DNA from: Omphalotus guepiniiformis
Lineage: Eukaryota; Basidiomycota; Agaricomycetes; Agaricales; Omphalotaceae
DNA length: 64,000 bases
Assembly (NCBI GenBank): GCA_028554645.1
Contig: JAQOOI010000049.1
Coordinates: 1-64,000 of the forward strand
Reading direction: 5' to 3'
Shown piece by piece: positions 33,451 through 42,555 of this stretch (position 1 is its first letter; each line of letters starts with the position of its first letter). Both the position numbers and the translations under genes were made by a program. A model generated the notes under the pieces. That model saw only the letters and a program-made list of their open reading frames with translations, was not told where the DNA came from and ran no database searches.

Positions 33451-34935
33451 TTACGTTCTACTCGGACCTCCGCGCTCTTCTCGTCGTCTCTCAATTTCTC
33501 TTCGCCTCTCTGCGAACATCTCTCGCTCCTCCGCGGTATAGCGAGAGTTCGTCTCTTCCTCTTGTCTGATCCTCTCTACCGGGACTTCTCGGACGCCCGT
33601 GCAGATTTCGTCCACTTGCTCAAGAAATTCAGTCAACTGGGTGGCCTCTCCGCCCAGTACTCCTTGGACCATCCTACTGTTCATGACACTAGGAAGGGTT
33701 GGCTCCCGGACCTCCGGACGAGCATCCGATCGCTCTGCCTGGTCGCGCTCCCAAGCAAAGTGCAATTCACGGCCCATCTCGGCGAGCCGGATCGAGGCAT
33801 TGATTATTGCCTGGTTCATAATGTACGACCCCTGGATAGGAGTCGTGGCACCCATTGCCATTCCCAAGGCAAGGGCCCAGTTGCGAGTCCGCTCCGCCAA
33901 GAAAACACCCCAACTAGAGACCTCTTCTCTAGTTGAGTAGACGGCAGCGTCCACATCGTCGATCCGCCGGTTCACCAGATCTAACTCGGAGAGCTCAGCG
34001 GAGTCCTGCGGCTCTCCTACTCGTCCCTCTACTTTCTTCTCCAACTTAGCTAACCTAGATAGAATTTCTTCATTTTGCTGCATAAGCAGCTCGAGGGAAG
34101 CCGGAGAGAAGGAAGTGGTGGTGGTGCTCGGAGCACCAACTCGCTCCGAAAACGAGCATTTTGATTTTTGTTTCCTGCATTCGTCGCAGGAGGTGGATTT
34201 GGTGTTCCGAGGGCGCCCGGAACAGTGGTATCGTCGTGCCCGGCACTGCAGGCAGGCAGGTCGGGAGCTAGGAGCTCTGTTTTGTTCTTCTTCTTCTTCT
34301 TCATCTGAAATCACAATAGACTAAAATTTTGTTATAAATCAATCCCAATACTGATATTTGATCACGTACCGCTGAAACCACGTTTTTTCTCTTTTTCTTA
34401 GGAGACCCACCGGCCTCCGGTTCCTCTTGTGCCTTTCGTTTTCCATCCCTCTTCTCTTTCCTCCTCCTCGCTTCCTCGGCCTTCTCAATAGCCCTCCTGG
34501 CTTTCTTCTCCTCCTCCGCCTCACTTTCCTCCTCGGCCCTCCGGTTCTCCTCATCCAAAATCCTTTGCGCCTCCTCAACCTCTCTCCTCCTCCGCTCTCG
34601 CTCCTCCGCCCTCCACTTTTCTTGCGCCTCCTGACGCCACTCCTGAATCCTCCGGACTTCCTCTGTCCACTCATTCTTTGCCTTATCGTACTCAGCCCAC
34701 TCCCTATCTTCTTCTTGTTCAACTAAAAGAACATTGAGTATCGGACATCCGCAGACAGGATAAACTCACCCATGGCAATAGCCACTTTTATTCTATCAAA
34801 CTCCTCCGCATTCTCCGGTGTCTTCCTTCGAGGCAAGGCTGGTTTGACCCTTGGCTCGGGCTCCGGACGTCCGAATGGCGCCAGAAGGGGGTATTCGTTT
34901 TCGAAGGTTGGGGTGGTGGCTCGAGTCGCTGGCAT
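33451..34935 (-). CDS. Antisense spliced gene inside element A: Zn2Cys6-cluster coiled-coil protein
   Basis: Lies on the strand opposite to gag-pol, between pol and 3' LTR. Three exons: 34935-34770 (MPATRATTPTFENEY start, GTGAGT donor), 34722-34366 and 34304-33451; the sum is 1,377 nt, 458 residues, fully open. Exon 2 encodes a highly charged helix (EENRRAEEESEAEEEKKARR) and a basic NLS-like patch (SPKKKRKN). Exon 3 has C192-x2-C195-x6-C202-x11-C214-x2-C217-x6-C224, exactly the Gal4-type binuclear zinc spacing. A linker and coiled coil follow (SLELLMQQNEEILSRLAKLE), then a long helical region. This is the architecture of fungal transcription factors. The second intron must use the GTGATC donor; the nearby GTACGT donor would give a short dead-end frame. 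The cysteines and C-terminal blocks are retained in the second copy at 62.7-64 kb. Function is inferred only: DNA binding, perhaps regulating the element or its host. Confidence 0.7.
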
Positions 34936-35151
34936 CTTTGTGTTGAGTTTACGGGGTTGAAGAGCGCGGGGTTGGGGGAACTTAGAGGTTTGCAGGCTAG
35001 GCTTTTATACCAATCCATTGTTTGGCAGGATTTGGTCGATGTTGAAAATTCGGACACATCTCACTCCGAGGGGCAGGGTCGGACTTGGGACTTGGGACTT
35101 GGGACTTGGGACTTAGGGTTCTTGAGGGCAAGCACCCTAAGAGGGAGATAC

Positions 35152-35691
35152 TGTTACGGCTATGCGCCGGAACTCCGGGTCAGACCTCTGGTTTCTAGAA
35201 CTTCTTCGATTTCTTCTTCCTGACATCTGTTCAATCTTTCCATATGGTTCACTTTACAAATTCATAGTTTCCTATTCGCTCTTATTATTCTTTTCTACTC
35301 CGGACATCCGAACGTCTCCGACGTTCCATGTCCTTATTGTTCTTTAGTTTGATTCCTCTCACACTATTGTTTTATTACTCCGAGTATCTCCAGTAGAATA
35401 CTCATATAAATACTTCACGCTTATACTGTATATACTTTAGTTTTAAATCAATTTAGTCTCCGGACTACTATCTTGAATTTCTCGTCTGAACTCTCATCTC
35501 TCCTCGGACTTCCAATTCGGGTGCAGCACGGGGGGCAGTATCGAAATAATACTGCCTACCGGGTGAAGTCTTGTTGCCGGAGCAATTCGGAGCTCCTGGT
35601 TTATCTTGTCTTGTTCCTTTCGAACTCCTTCTCTCAGACCTCCTCGGACGTCCTCGCTCTCTTACCGTCTCTAGTCCGCACGGACTTAACA
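35152..35691 (+). repeat. 3' LTR of element A
   Basis: 540 bp, TGTTACGG to TTAACA, directly preceded by polypurine aagagggagatac and followed by target duplication acacg. Almost identical to 27,429-27,968. Confidence 0.95.
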
Positions 35692-35799
35692 ACACGACTC
35701 TGAGTATGAACATAATGTATAGTAAGGACAGTGTTTAGGTATATATAATATACACCGGACATTTAAAAGAATGTTGTAAACAAAGTGGTACCAGGGGAA

Positions 35800-37117
35800 C
35801 TACTCATCAGTAGTCATGTCAGTGGTAGACGTAGAATCTACAGAGTCCATGGAGTCATCTCCATCAACATCGGAACTACCTTTAATGGACTTCTTCTTAA
35901 TAACTAAGGAAAGATTGTCTGCTAGCTTCTGCATGTCACGATAATGAGCGCCGTTGGTTTGAACAATGTGTGCAAGAGTGGAACACTCGGTACGAAGGCA
36001 ATTGTGTATAGCCTTAAGAGATTTGAGCATAAGTTGATCGTAATCGTAGTATGAAACGAACGCAAGTGTCTTAAGAACACTGGTGTGAGCCATATCACGT
36101 AGGGCCTTCTCAACTATAAAGAATAATGTCAGAATGTATATTGAATACTATTAAGTGTGTACTTACAGTCAGTTTCTTCACTAAGGTTTGAAACAGCTGT
36201 TTCCAACTTAAGTTGTTTTTGGCCGGATGTCGCAAAGCCCTTTGAAATGTAGTGGTTAGCCTTCCTGTACACGCCAGAGGATTGATCCAATCCAGGAACT
36301 GCTGAGTATGGCATGCTTACAACGGCGTGTTGGTTCGCGATAAGTTCTGCCTTACAGAACTAGTAACAAATTAATATATGCCCGGTTGAAAATAATGAGT
36401 GACTTACAGTAAGATTCTTGATGGCACTAGCTTCTTTAGCGCTGCTAGAGTCCTTGGTACCGTCAGTCATCTGTAAGAACAATGTGTACAAAATGTTAGT
36501 ACAAAGTATTAATTACCGGGTGGAAATTACTTACAAGTGCTTCACCGACAGTTTTGTCGAGAGGAGGGGTAATAATAACTTCAACATTGTCGTCATCGTC
36601 ACAAACAGCCTTTGACTTGGGAGTTTCCTTGCCCTGGAATAAAGTTAGATAATGAATATAAGTCTGGTAGATATTTGTACCTTGCGTTTATGATTGTTAC
36701 CTTCTTCCTTAGCCTTAGCGACTGCTTCAGCAGCAGCAGCGGCATTCTTGAGACATTCTTGAACCATACGGTCAAGGTGTTTCTGAAGTCCGGCTACAGA
36801 ACGAAGAGGCGACATTTGAGGACGAGCCGCCATAACTGCCTGAAGGGCAGTGACATTGTCTTCAAACTTCTTGAAGAGTTCGTTGTCGGCAGCCGTAGTA
36901 GCCATATCGAGGGGTTTGACCTTAAACTCGAATTATTATTAAACACCGGACGAGTATTAAAAATGAAATAATGTACCAAGAAGTCACAAAGTGTCTTAGC
37001 AAATTGGAACATCTCTCCATTGGGAACGTTACGAGCACGAGCACGGTCAAAGGTGCCACAACGAAGTTCCAGCAACGCAAGCCAGTCTTCTTTGATAAAA
37101 GTGGGAGTAGGGGCCAT
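35800..37117 (-). CDS. Antisense spliced gene 1 of element B, unknown function
   Basis: Reverse-strand gene in the region between pol and 3' LTR of element B. Six exons can be joined by canonical introns without any frame break, giving about 350 residues. Exon 1 starts at 37117 (MAPTPTFIKEDWLALLELR, then RARNVPNGEMFQFAKTLCDFL). The following exons carry DNELFKKFEDNVTALQAVMA with an Ala-rich helix and a KRK patch, an acidic exon (DDDDNVEVIITPP), a 21-codon exon (MTDGTKDSSSAKEASAIKNL), VPGLDQSSGVYRKANHYISKG, and a last exon LKTLAFVSYYDYDQLMLKSL with an acidic Ser/Thr tail ending at 35,800. No known domain was recognised; it looks helical and soluble. Intact splice sites and frame argue it was functional recently. 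It is paired with antisense gene 2 upstream on the same strand. Confidence 0.65.
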
Positions 37118-37806
37118 TGAGAAAGTAAGAGCTTGTGATAACGAGTTATAGAACGAATGAATGATGGTTCAATGCAATTTATGATCCATACATTTGTTCT
37201 TTTATAGCTGAAAAATGTATTGTACCTGGCTGAAAATTTTTGAGGTCAAAACATCGTCTTCAAATTGTCTTAGGGGTATAATGTTCAGCGGGAGCGCTGA
37301 AATTTTTAGTTTGGGAGAGAGGGTGACAAGTTCCGGAAAATTTATGAATATATTTATTATCCGGTGTATATTCGTCCTTCAAATTAAAAGAAACATAAAG
37401 AATAAAAAGAATAATAAAGCTAAAAGAATGTAATAACAAAGTTGTGGTCATTTCTTAAAATGGAATTTAAGCGCTGAGTGACAATCTTTGATTTCGAATT
37501 TCAGCTAGACTTCAGAAAGTCAGCTGCGACTTTGATTTTTTAGTCTTAAGGTTTAAAATCACTCATAATCAAGAAGAGGAGCACAATAAAAATGATATTT
37601 CTGTACACTAAGTGTCTACAAGCAATGGGTAGAGCTTAAACTTAGGTACAGGCAACGATAAGGTAATGACAATGTGAAAACTAAATGTTCGATGCGACGC
37701 AGCACGACCTACAGAGAAACAAGACCATCGAGATAAGCATAAAGAAAGCAATTCAAAAGAAGACGCTGGGGCACAAAATAATGAATGAAGGGAGAAAGTC
37801 CAGTGC
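37118..37806. other. Spacer between the two antisense genes of element B
   Basis: AT-rich, without a recognised gene. Around 37,305-37,330 it holds tttttagtttgggagagagg, which resembles the polypurine tract before the element B LTR at 40,315-40,334 and may be a duplicated or relic tract. Confidence 0.4.
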
Positions 37807-39766
37807 CTAAGCTTCTGGACTTACCTCCTCAGATTCCCCAACGCCTGCGCTTTGATTAGCGTTTTCTTTGGCTTTATCGAGGTACGCTTGATCCACTGCA
37901 ATCGGTTCTCCTTGGTCGTTGACGTCGACGGTGCTGCGAAGATGGAAGTCATCAACCTTCCAACCGAGAGCGGCAGCCAACAGTTCCATCTGAGTTTTGT
38001 TTGCAAAGAAGTCGGTGTCAGATTCGAGAGAACAAAGGACACTGCGAGCATCAATGCAAGCATCGCAAAGACGCTGCTGCTCGGTGTGGATCAAAGAACT
38101 AAGCCGTTTGGCAGACTCACGTGCTTGATTAGACTGTCGAACCAGGCTATCGAACTCGGTATGAAGCTGTAGAAGATTGGAAACGTGCGAGTTGATAACT
38201 AGAAGATTGGAAACGTGCGAGTTGATAACTAGAAAGTTATTAGAATGATATAATGGAAGGAAAAGGGATGAAGATTTACCTGCAGGGTGTTGTCACCCTT
38301 CTTGGTATGCTAGGTCCCAAACCTTCGCCATGCTGTCGGGTGAATACTGGAACGAACATGGGCGCTTCCACTTCTCGCAAACGCTGCACTTGTTATCCTC
38401 TCTGCACCATACGCAAGGTTGACTCAGATTGCCGGTTAAACAGCCAGCGCAAATCGGGTTGAGACTGTAGCCTTGGAGGGACCGGTTGACAGAGACGAGA
38501 TCCTTGAATTTATGCTGCAAGCCGGTAGGATCAACGAACTGAAAAGGGATAGTAGCAGCGGCAGATGCGAAATGTGAATCTCGTGTGAGCGGTTTTCAGC
38601 TTCCAGTGGACTGTTTTAAAAAGGTTAATAAAGGGAAGAAAGAAGAAAGAACTGATACTTACTGCGTTAGTAGCGTAAGTGATCTCGAACGGATTGGCGG
38701 TAATGGTGTCGACAACTTCATTGTCCTCACCGGCACTTGCTTCCGTAGCCTAGACAAAGATGAAATAAATAAAAAGAAAGATAGAGCAATAAAGGATACG
38801 AACCTCGGGTTTGATCTTCTTGGGTCTACCACGACCGCGAGCAGGAGCAACTGACTCGGGTTTCCTAGTTGCAGAACGTGTGACGATCTTTGAAGTAGAA
38901 GGAGAAGGGTCTCGTTTCGCCTTCTTTTTAGGAGGGGAGGCAAGCTCGTCTAGCTGCTCGGAATCGTCGGAGTCGGTAGAAGAAGGCGAGTATTCATCCT
39001 CGACCGGCAGATTTTCAGTAAGAACCTTCACAGGAGGCGCAACTGAAGACGTTTCGGTATCGAGAGGAGCGGAAAACTCAGGCAAGGAATCGAATTGGAA
39101 AGATGATTCGTTCTTGAAGTCGTACGAATCCACGTCCGGTAGTTGTCGAGAGAGGGGAAAAGGCTATAAAGAGAATTAGTTTAGAAAAAGAAAATATAAT
39201 AATGAAGCTACCAAAAGTTTCAGCTGGCAGAGTCGTTTCATAGTCGCTTTTGGAATGACAAGGGGTTCGAAGTCTTTGTACTCCTTACACTCCTTGTCAC
39301 GAAGCAACCAAGCAAGGCAAGAAATAGACCTCCAGAAGCAACAGGTGTAATAAGGCAGATCCGTCTTGTTAGCCCAGTCGTCGAAGAAATGAGACTAGAA
39401 GGAAGAAATAAAAATATTAATATAAGGAACAAAGAAAAACAAAGGAAATGTCTTACCCAGTCGAGGTATGCGTACATTAGAGCTTCCAGGACATGGGCAC
39501 TAGGATAATCATTCTCGTAGTCCAGAGATTCGAAGTTGGCAATATAAATTTCGGAGAGTTGAGCCTGAATTTTCGGAGAGTTGAGCCTGAATTTTCGTTA
39601 ACGCCTTTTGTAACATATGGTGCCAAACAAGGGGAAGAGAGACCGGTTCAAAAGAAGGAACGGGATTCTTGGATTTAGCGACGCGTTTTCGAGAGCTTGT
39701 TACTTCAACGGTTGGAGCCGTCTTTTTGCTACCGCATTTGTCGTCTGTTGGTGGTTTGGGCGCCAT
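37807..39766 (-). pseudogene. Antisense spliced gene 2 of element B: CxxC-cluster and AT-hook protein, frame broken
   Basis: Starts at 39766 (MAPKPPTDDKCGSKK). It has several exons with canonical introns, for example after YLDW (GTAAGA), after QLKLL (GTAGCT) and after KIKPE. Recognisable parts: an exon with Trp/Cys-rich text (YYTCCFWRSISCLAWLLRDK), a long acidic/Ser region, NLS-like PPKKKAKRD, the AT-hook ARGRGRPKKIKPE, then a cysteine cluster C-x2-C-x8-C-x2-C-x5-C-x2-C-x6-C (ICAGCL...CVWC...CSVCEKWKRPCSF). The C-terminal exon (HTEQQRLCDACIDARSVLC onward) ends at 37,807. Two lesions: a 22-bp tandem duplication at 39,550-39,593 shifts frame in exon 1, and no splice of consistent phase was found between LAYQEG (about 38,300) and the last exon, where a 30-bp tandem duplication overlaps the acceptor. 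Likely a DNA-binding nuclear protein when intact (inference). Confidence 0.6.
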
Positions 39767-40334
39767 TGGAGCAAACGAAGAAGGAAGAGAATGTAGCCAA
39801 CAAAGAAGAAGAATAGAACAATTAAAAGAAGTAGAATGCAGGTCAGAAGAGAAAGAACGAAGTTCCGGCTCGCTCTGTAAATTTTGAGAGCCGGAGGGAT
39901 AGGAATCATACGAAGAGAGAAAAAGCAAAGTTGAACCCATATATAATGAAGTGACGAACGTGAAAAGGAAAAAGATGTGAATAAAAGACATGACAACGTA
40001 TAAGGTAATAATGACTCACCTATGATGGGAAACAGCTCGTGTTGAGGGCCGATATTCCAGAAAAACTTTAAAATGAATGAGTTAGGAAAACACACTTCTG
40101 AGTTCATGAGGCCAAAGCTGTTTGTATTCAGTTCCAGCAGTTCGGCAAAAAGTCACATGATCGTGCCATAGCGGCTTTCGATCCGGTGTTTGGATGATGG
40201 AATATTGACCGGGTGAATAATGTTGAAGGAAAATTTTATTGAACTCTTAACAACTGCTGTACTATAAAATAAAGTCAGTAGATTGGCTGAAGAATTGACC
40301 GGGGACGGTCAAGATTTTAGTTTGGGGGAGATAA
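39767..40334. other. 3' non-coding part of element B with polypurine tract
   Basis: Probable promoter of antisense gene 2 and the 3' end of element B. It ends in gtttgggggagataa (40,320-40,334), a polypurine tract directly followed by the LTR start. Confidence 0.6.
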
Positions 40335-40639
40335 TGCGCCGATTTTCGGCATCTGCATTAAAAGCCAGGTGATTAATCGCTTTAGGCATTTGCAGTAAGG
40401 GATATAGAGGGTTGAAAGGTGCCTGCCTTGTCAATCAAAATGTGTTGTGAATTGAGTAATAAAGCATGTTCTATTACCTACGGTACAACATGTGTATCAA
40501 GGTTCTAGGCTAGTCAGTATAGTTGTGATGTAGAAAATTGTTCAATAGCCATCCACTGTTGAATCAGACTCACCCAATCTCGTAACGAGAACTCTAACAT
40601 CACAACGTCAATTGCATCATATAATTATTAGGGGAACAT
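40335..40639 (+). repeat. 3' LTR of element B, truncated
   Basis: Begins TGCGCCGATTTTCGGC right after the polypurine tract and is the inverted counterpart of 20,458-20,762. It breaks off at 40,639 where unrelated Copia-flanking sequence begins. Confidence 0.75.
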
Positions 40640-40757
40640 CTTAAAGTTCTAATAAAGAAGCCATAAGTTTGGTTGTGCAGAATCTTTGACAAGGCCCCCT
40701 CAGACTCACACCTTTTGAGTGATTTGGTTGTTTTGGTTGTTTTTGGGTTTTTGTTCA

Positions 40758-41281
40758 TTAGCCCTTTAGCAGTTTATTTCCCCGTTTCATTCTCATCAAC
40801 GGTAAAGCAGCGAGAAATGTCATGACCTGTAAAGTTTCATTGAATTTGACTTTCTTATGATTCTTGAGACATTCACACATGGTGGTGAAGCAATCAAGAC
40901 TCTTTAGAATATTGTGGGAGTCGCAGATTTTGACATCTTTGACAGCTCCAAATTCAACAAACAGAGTCATATTGGTGGGGGTATTGAAAGCCACTTTGAG
41001 AGCAGCCCAGGTTTCTTTAGAATTTTCGCCAACATGAGAATGATATTTGATAGGTAATTTCATTTTGATATAGCTGATGCATTGGGTATCAGCATTCTTC
41101 CAGTCTTGGTATTTGAGGTTAGTGGAAGTGATAGTAGTACTACCAGTGGCACTAGGAGTGGTGGTAGTGATTTGTTTTTTCTGAACTTCCAAAACAGCAA
41201 AAAACAAGTTTTTAGACTCCAAGAAAGATTGCATGAAAGTAGACCAGGTAAACCAATTGTTGGATGAGCAATAGAAGACCT
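40758..41281 (-). pseudogene. Copia Gag fragment
   Basis: Reverse-strand frame with NNWFTWSTFMQSFLESKN, NLKYQDWKNADTQCISYIKM, ENSKETWAALKVAFN and a C-terminal helix, the pattern of a Ty1/Copia Gag (UBN2-type) core. It follows, in minus orientation, the LTR at 42,430-42,041 and its primer-binding site, so it belongs to a Copia copy reading leftwards. It is truncated after KRGNKLLKG, and no pol follows because element B sequence begins at 40,639. Confidence 0.7.
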
Positions 41282-42020
41282 GGTGCTAGCCCCACCATTG
41301 AGTGTTAACACCACGACGTAGAAGACGAGGCCAGCAAGAGCAATATGTACCGGCGCAGTCAAGGTCCAAGTTATAGGGAGACAAGAATTTAGTAAACAAA
41401 GACAAATAGCTCATTGAGCTCGCAGCAATTGCCCAACACCATTGATCAGTCAGCTAGGTATCATGGGTCTTAGAAGGTATCTGGGGTCCTGATGCCCAAG
41501 TATATAAGTAGACAGGTCTAAGCTCTTAAAGCTCAGACTCAAGATAAATCTTATTGTCTTTAACAAGCAATCCTCTTCTCTCACAATAAGATCAACTCTT
41601 TCCCCAATCTTTGCAACAAGTAGCAGGTGAGTAAAGAATTGTGATAGGAAGCTGTTACGGAAAGCACAAAAGCAGCTTCACAAATGTTCAGTGATTTGGG
41701 ATATAGAAGATCCTTTGATTGATAGTGTTTGCATATTTGATAGTGGAGGGTCATAAAGCATTGCACTTGAAGATCCACTAATTCACCTTTCCAAGTAGCA
41801 GGAAGAAATGTTGAATGTGTTCCAATAACCCAATTGATTGTGTCCAGTCAATTAATGAACTGGTAACAATGAATGACAGTAAATGCCACAAATCCAATAG
41901 AGCCAACAATATTTTGTACAGTCAATAGATTGACTTGTAAGGGGTTTCAATAATTGACAATAAATGTCACAGAGCCAACAATAGCAATTGAGCAAGATCA
42001 ATCAGTTCTGTTCAAGTTTT

Positions 42021-42040
42021 AAAGGCCGGGGCCCATAACC
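42021..42040 (-). promoter_or_regulatory. Copia primer-binding site (half initiator tRNA-Met type)
   Basis: Immediately after the LTR end the minus strand reads GGTTATGGGCCCCGG. Its first 12 bases are complementary to GGGCCCATAACC, the anticodon arm of initiator tRNA-Met (anticodon CAT). Drosophila copia uses a half-tRNA primer of this kind. Confidence 0.6.
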
Positions 42041-42430
42041 TGTTAGAATCCAAGACAATGCACTACCAGTGATACACTGATCAGACACAATGAATAGAGT
42101 TCAATTACAGTTCACTGAGATCACTAAAGCGTTGTAATAGTAGCTTGATGCACAAGAATTGCTTTCCAAGTGTCTTAGATTTCTCCAGACATATAAGGAT
42201 TTACATATTGTTTGGTCCTGTTGTGTCAGGCCGCGCATGAGGCGTGAAAATGAGGGTCCACATTTCCGCGCGCGCTCTAAACACTCCAGAATGACCCTAC
42301 ATACATGGTATAACTATCTACAATAGGTATTAAAGTCATTAGTATAGTATTATATGTACTTGAAGGACTTTCTAATGATATGTACAGTATTTGTATAGTA
42401 TCTACAAGTGTTCTAGCACTTCATTCAACA
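42041..42430 (-). repeat. Copia LTR, minus orientation
   Basis: 390 bp that on the minus strand runs TGTTGAATGAAG ... TTCTAACA, the same as the solo LTR at 57,232-57,621. It is preceded on its strand by the polypurine-like atcagggggctg and the end of Copia pol, and followed by a primer-binding site. It therefore serves as 3' LTR of the pol copy and 5' LTR of the gag fragment. Confidence 0.9.
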
Positions 42431-42555
42431 CAGCCCCCTGATAGAACACTTGTGTAATGGAGGTGCTCTATTGATGAAGTGTGTCATCACATATCCCTCA
42501 ATCTCTGCACTTTCCTCAACTTCTTCACAGCCCCCTGATGATGCACTTCTTCAAC

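Larger units (their letters stand above)
27429..35691 (+). mobile_element. Chromovirus-type Gypsy element A, full length with TSD
   Basis: 8,263 bp bounded by two LTRs of 540 bp each (TGTTACGG ... TTAACA) and flanked by the 5-bp target duplication ACACG (27,424-27,428 and 35,692-35,696). The LTRs differ at only two sites noticed by eye (27,796-region c/t and 27,915-region g/a), so insertion is recent. Plus-strand content is gag, protease-RT, RNase H-integrase and chromodomain. The minus strand between pol and 3' LTR carries a spliced accessory gene. A polypurine tract (aagagggagata) precedes the 3' LTR. Although young, the copy cannot be autonomous: the RT active-site segment is deleted and a stop precedes the chromodomain. 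It sits inside element B. Confidence 0.95.
21317..40639 (+). mobile_element. Gypsy element B: chimeric, interrupted by chromovirus A, with antisense accessory genes
   Basis: The pol order is protease, reverse transcriptase, RNase H, integrase (Ty3/Gypsy order) from 21,317 to 27,375. Pol is followed, after removal of the nested element (27,429-35,691), by about 4.7 kb carrying two minus-strand spliced genes, a polypurine tract (gtttgggggagataa, 40,320-40,334) and the start of a 3' LTR (TGCGCC at 40,335). The LTR is truncated at 40,639 by Copia-derived sequence. No matching plus-oriented 5' LTR is visible; the 5' end has been replaced by a fragment of another Gypsy (gag piece plus a second protease). 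The coding part is dead: stops lie at 25,636 and 25,885 and a frame break near 22,690. Confidence 0.7.

Noticed and set aside
34050..34304. Alternative exon 3 frame (Lys-run start) of the antisense gene, reached by the stronger GTACGT donor
   Set aside because: Terminates after about 85 codons and lacks conserved features; the frame with the exact Zn2Cys6 spacing is 284 codons long and conserved in the second copy.
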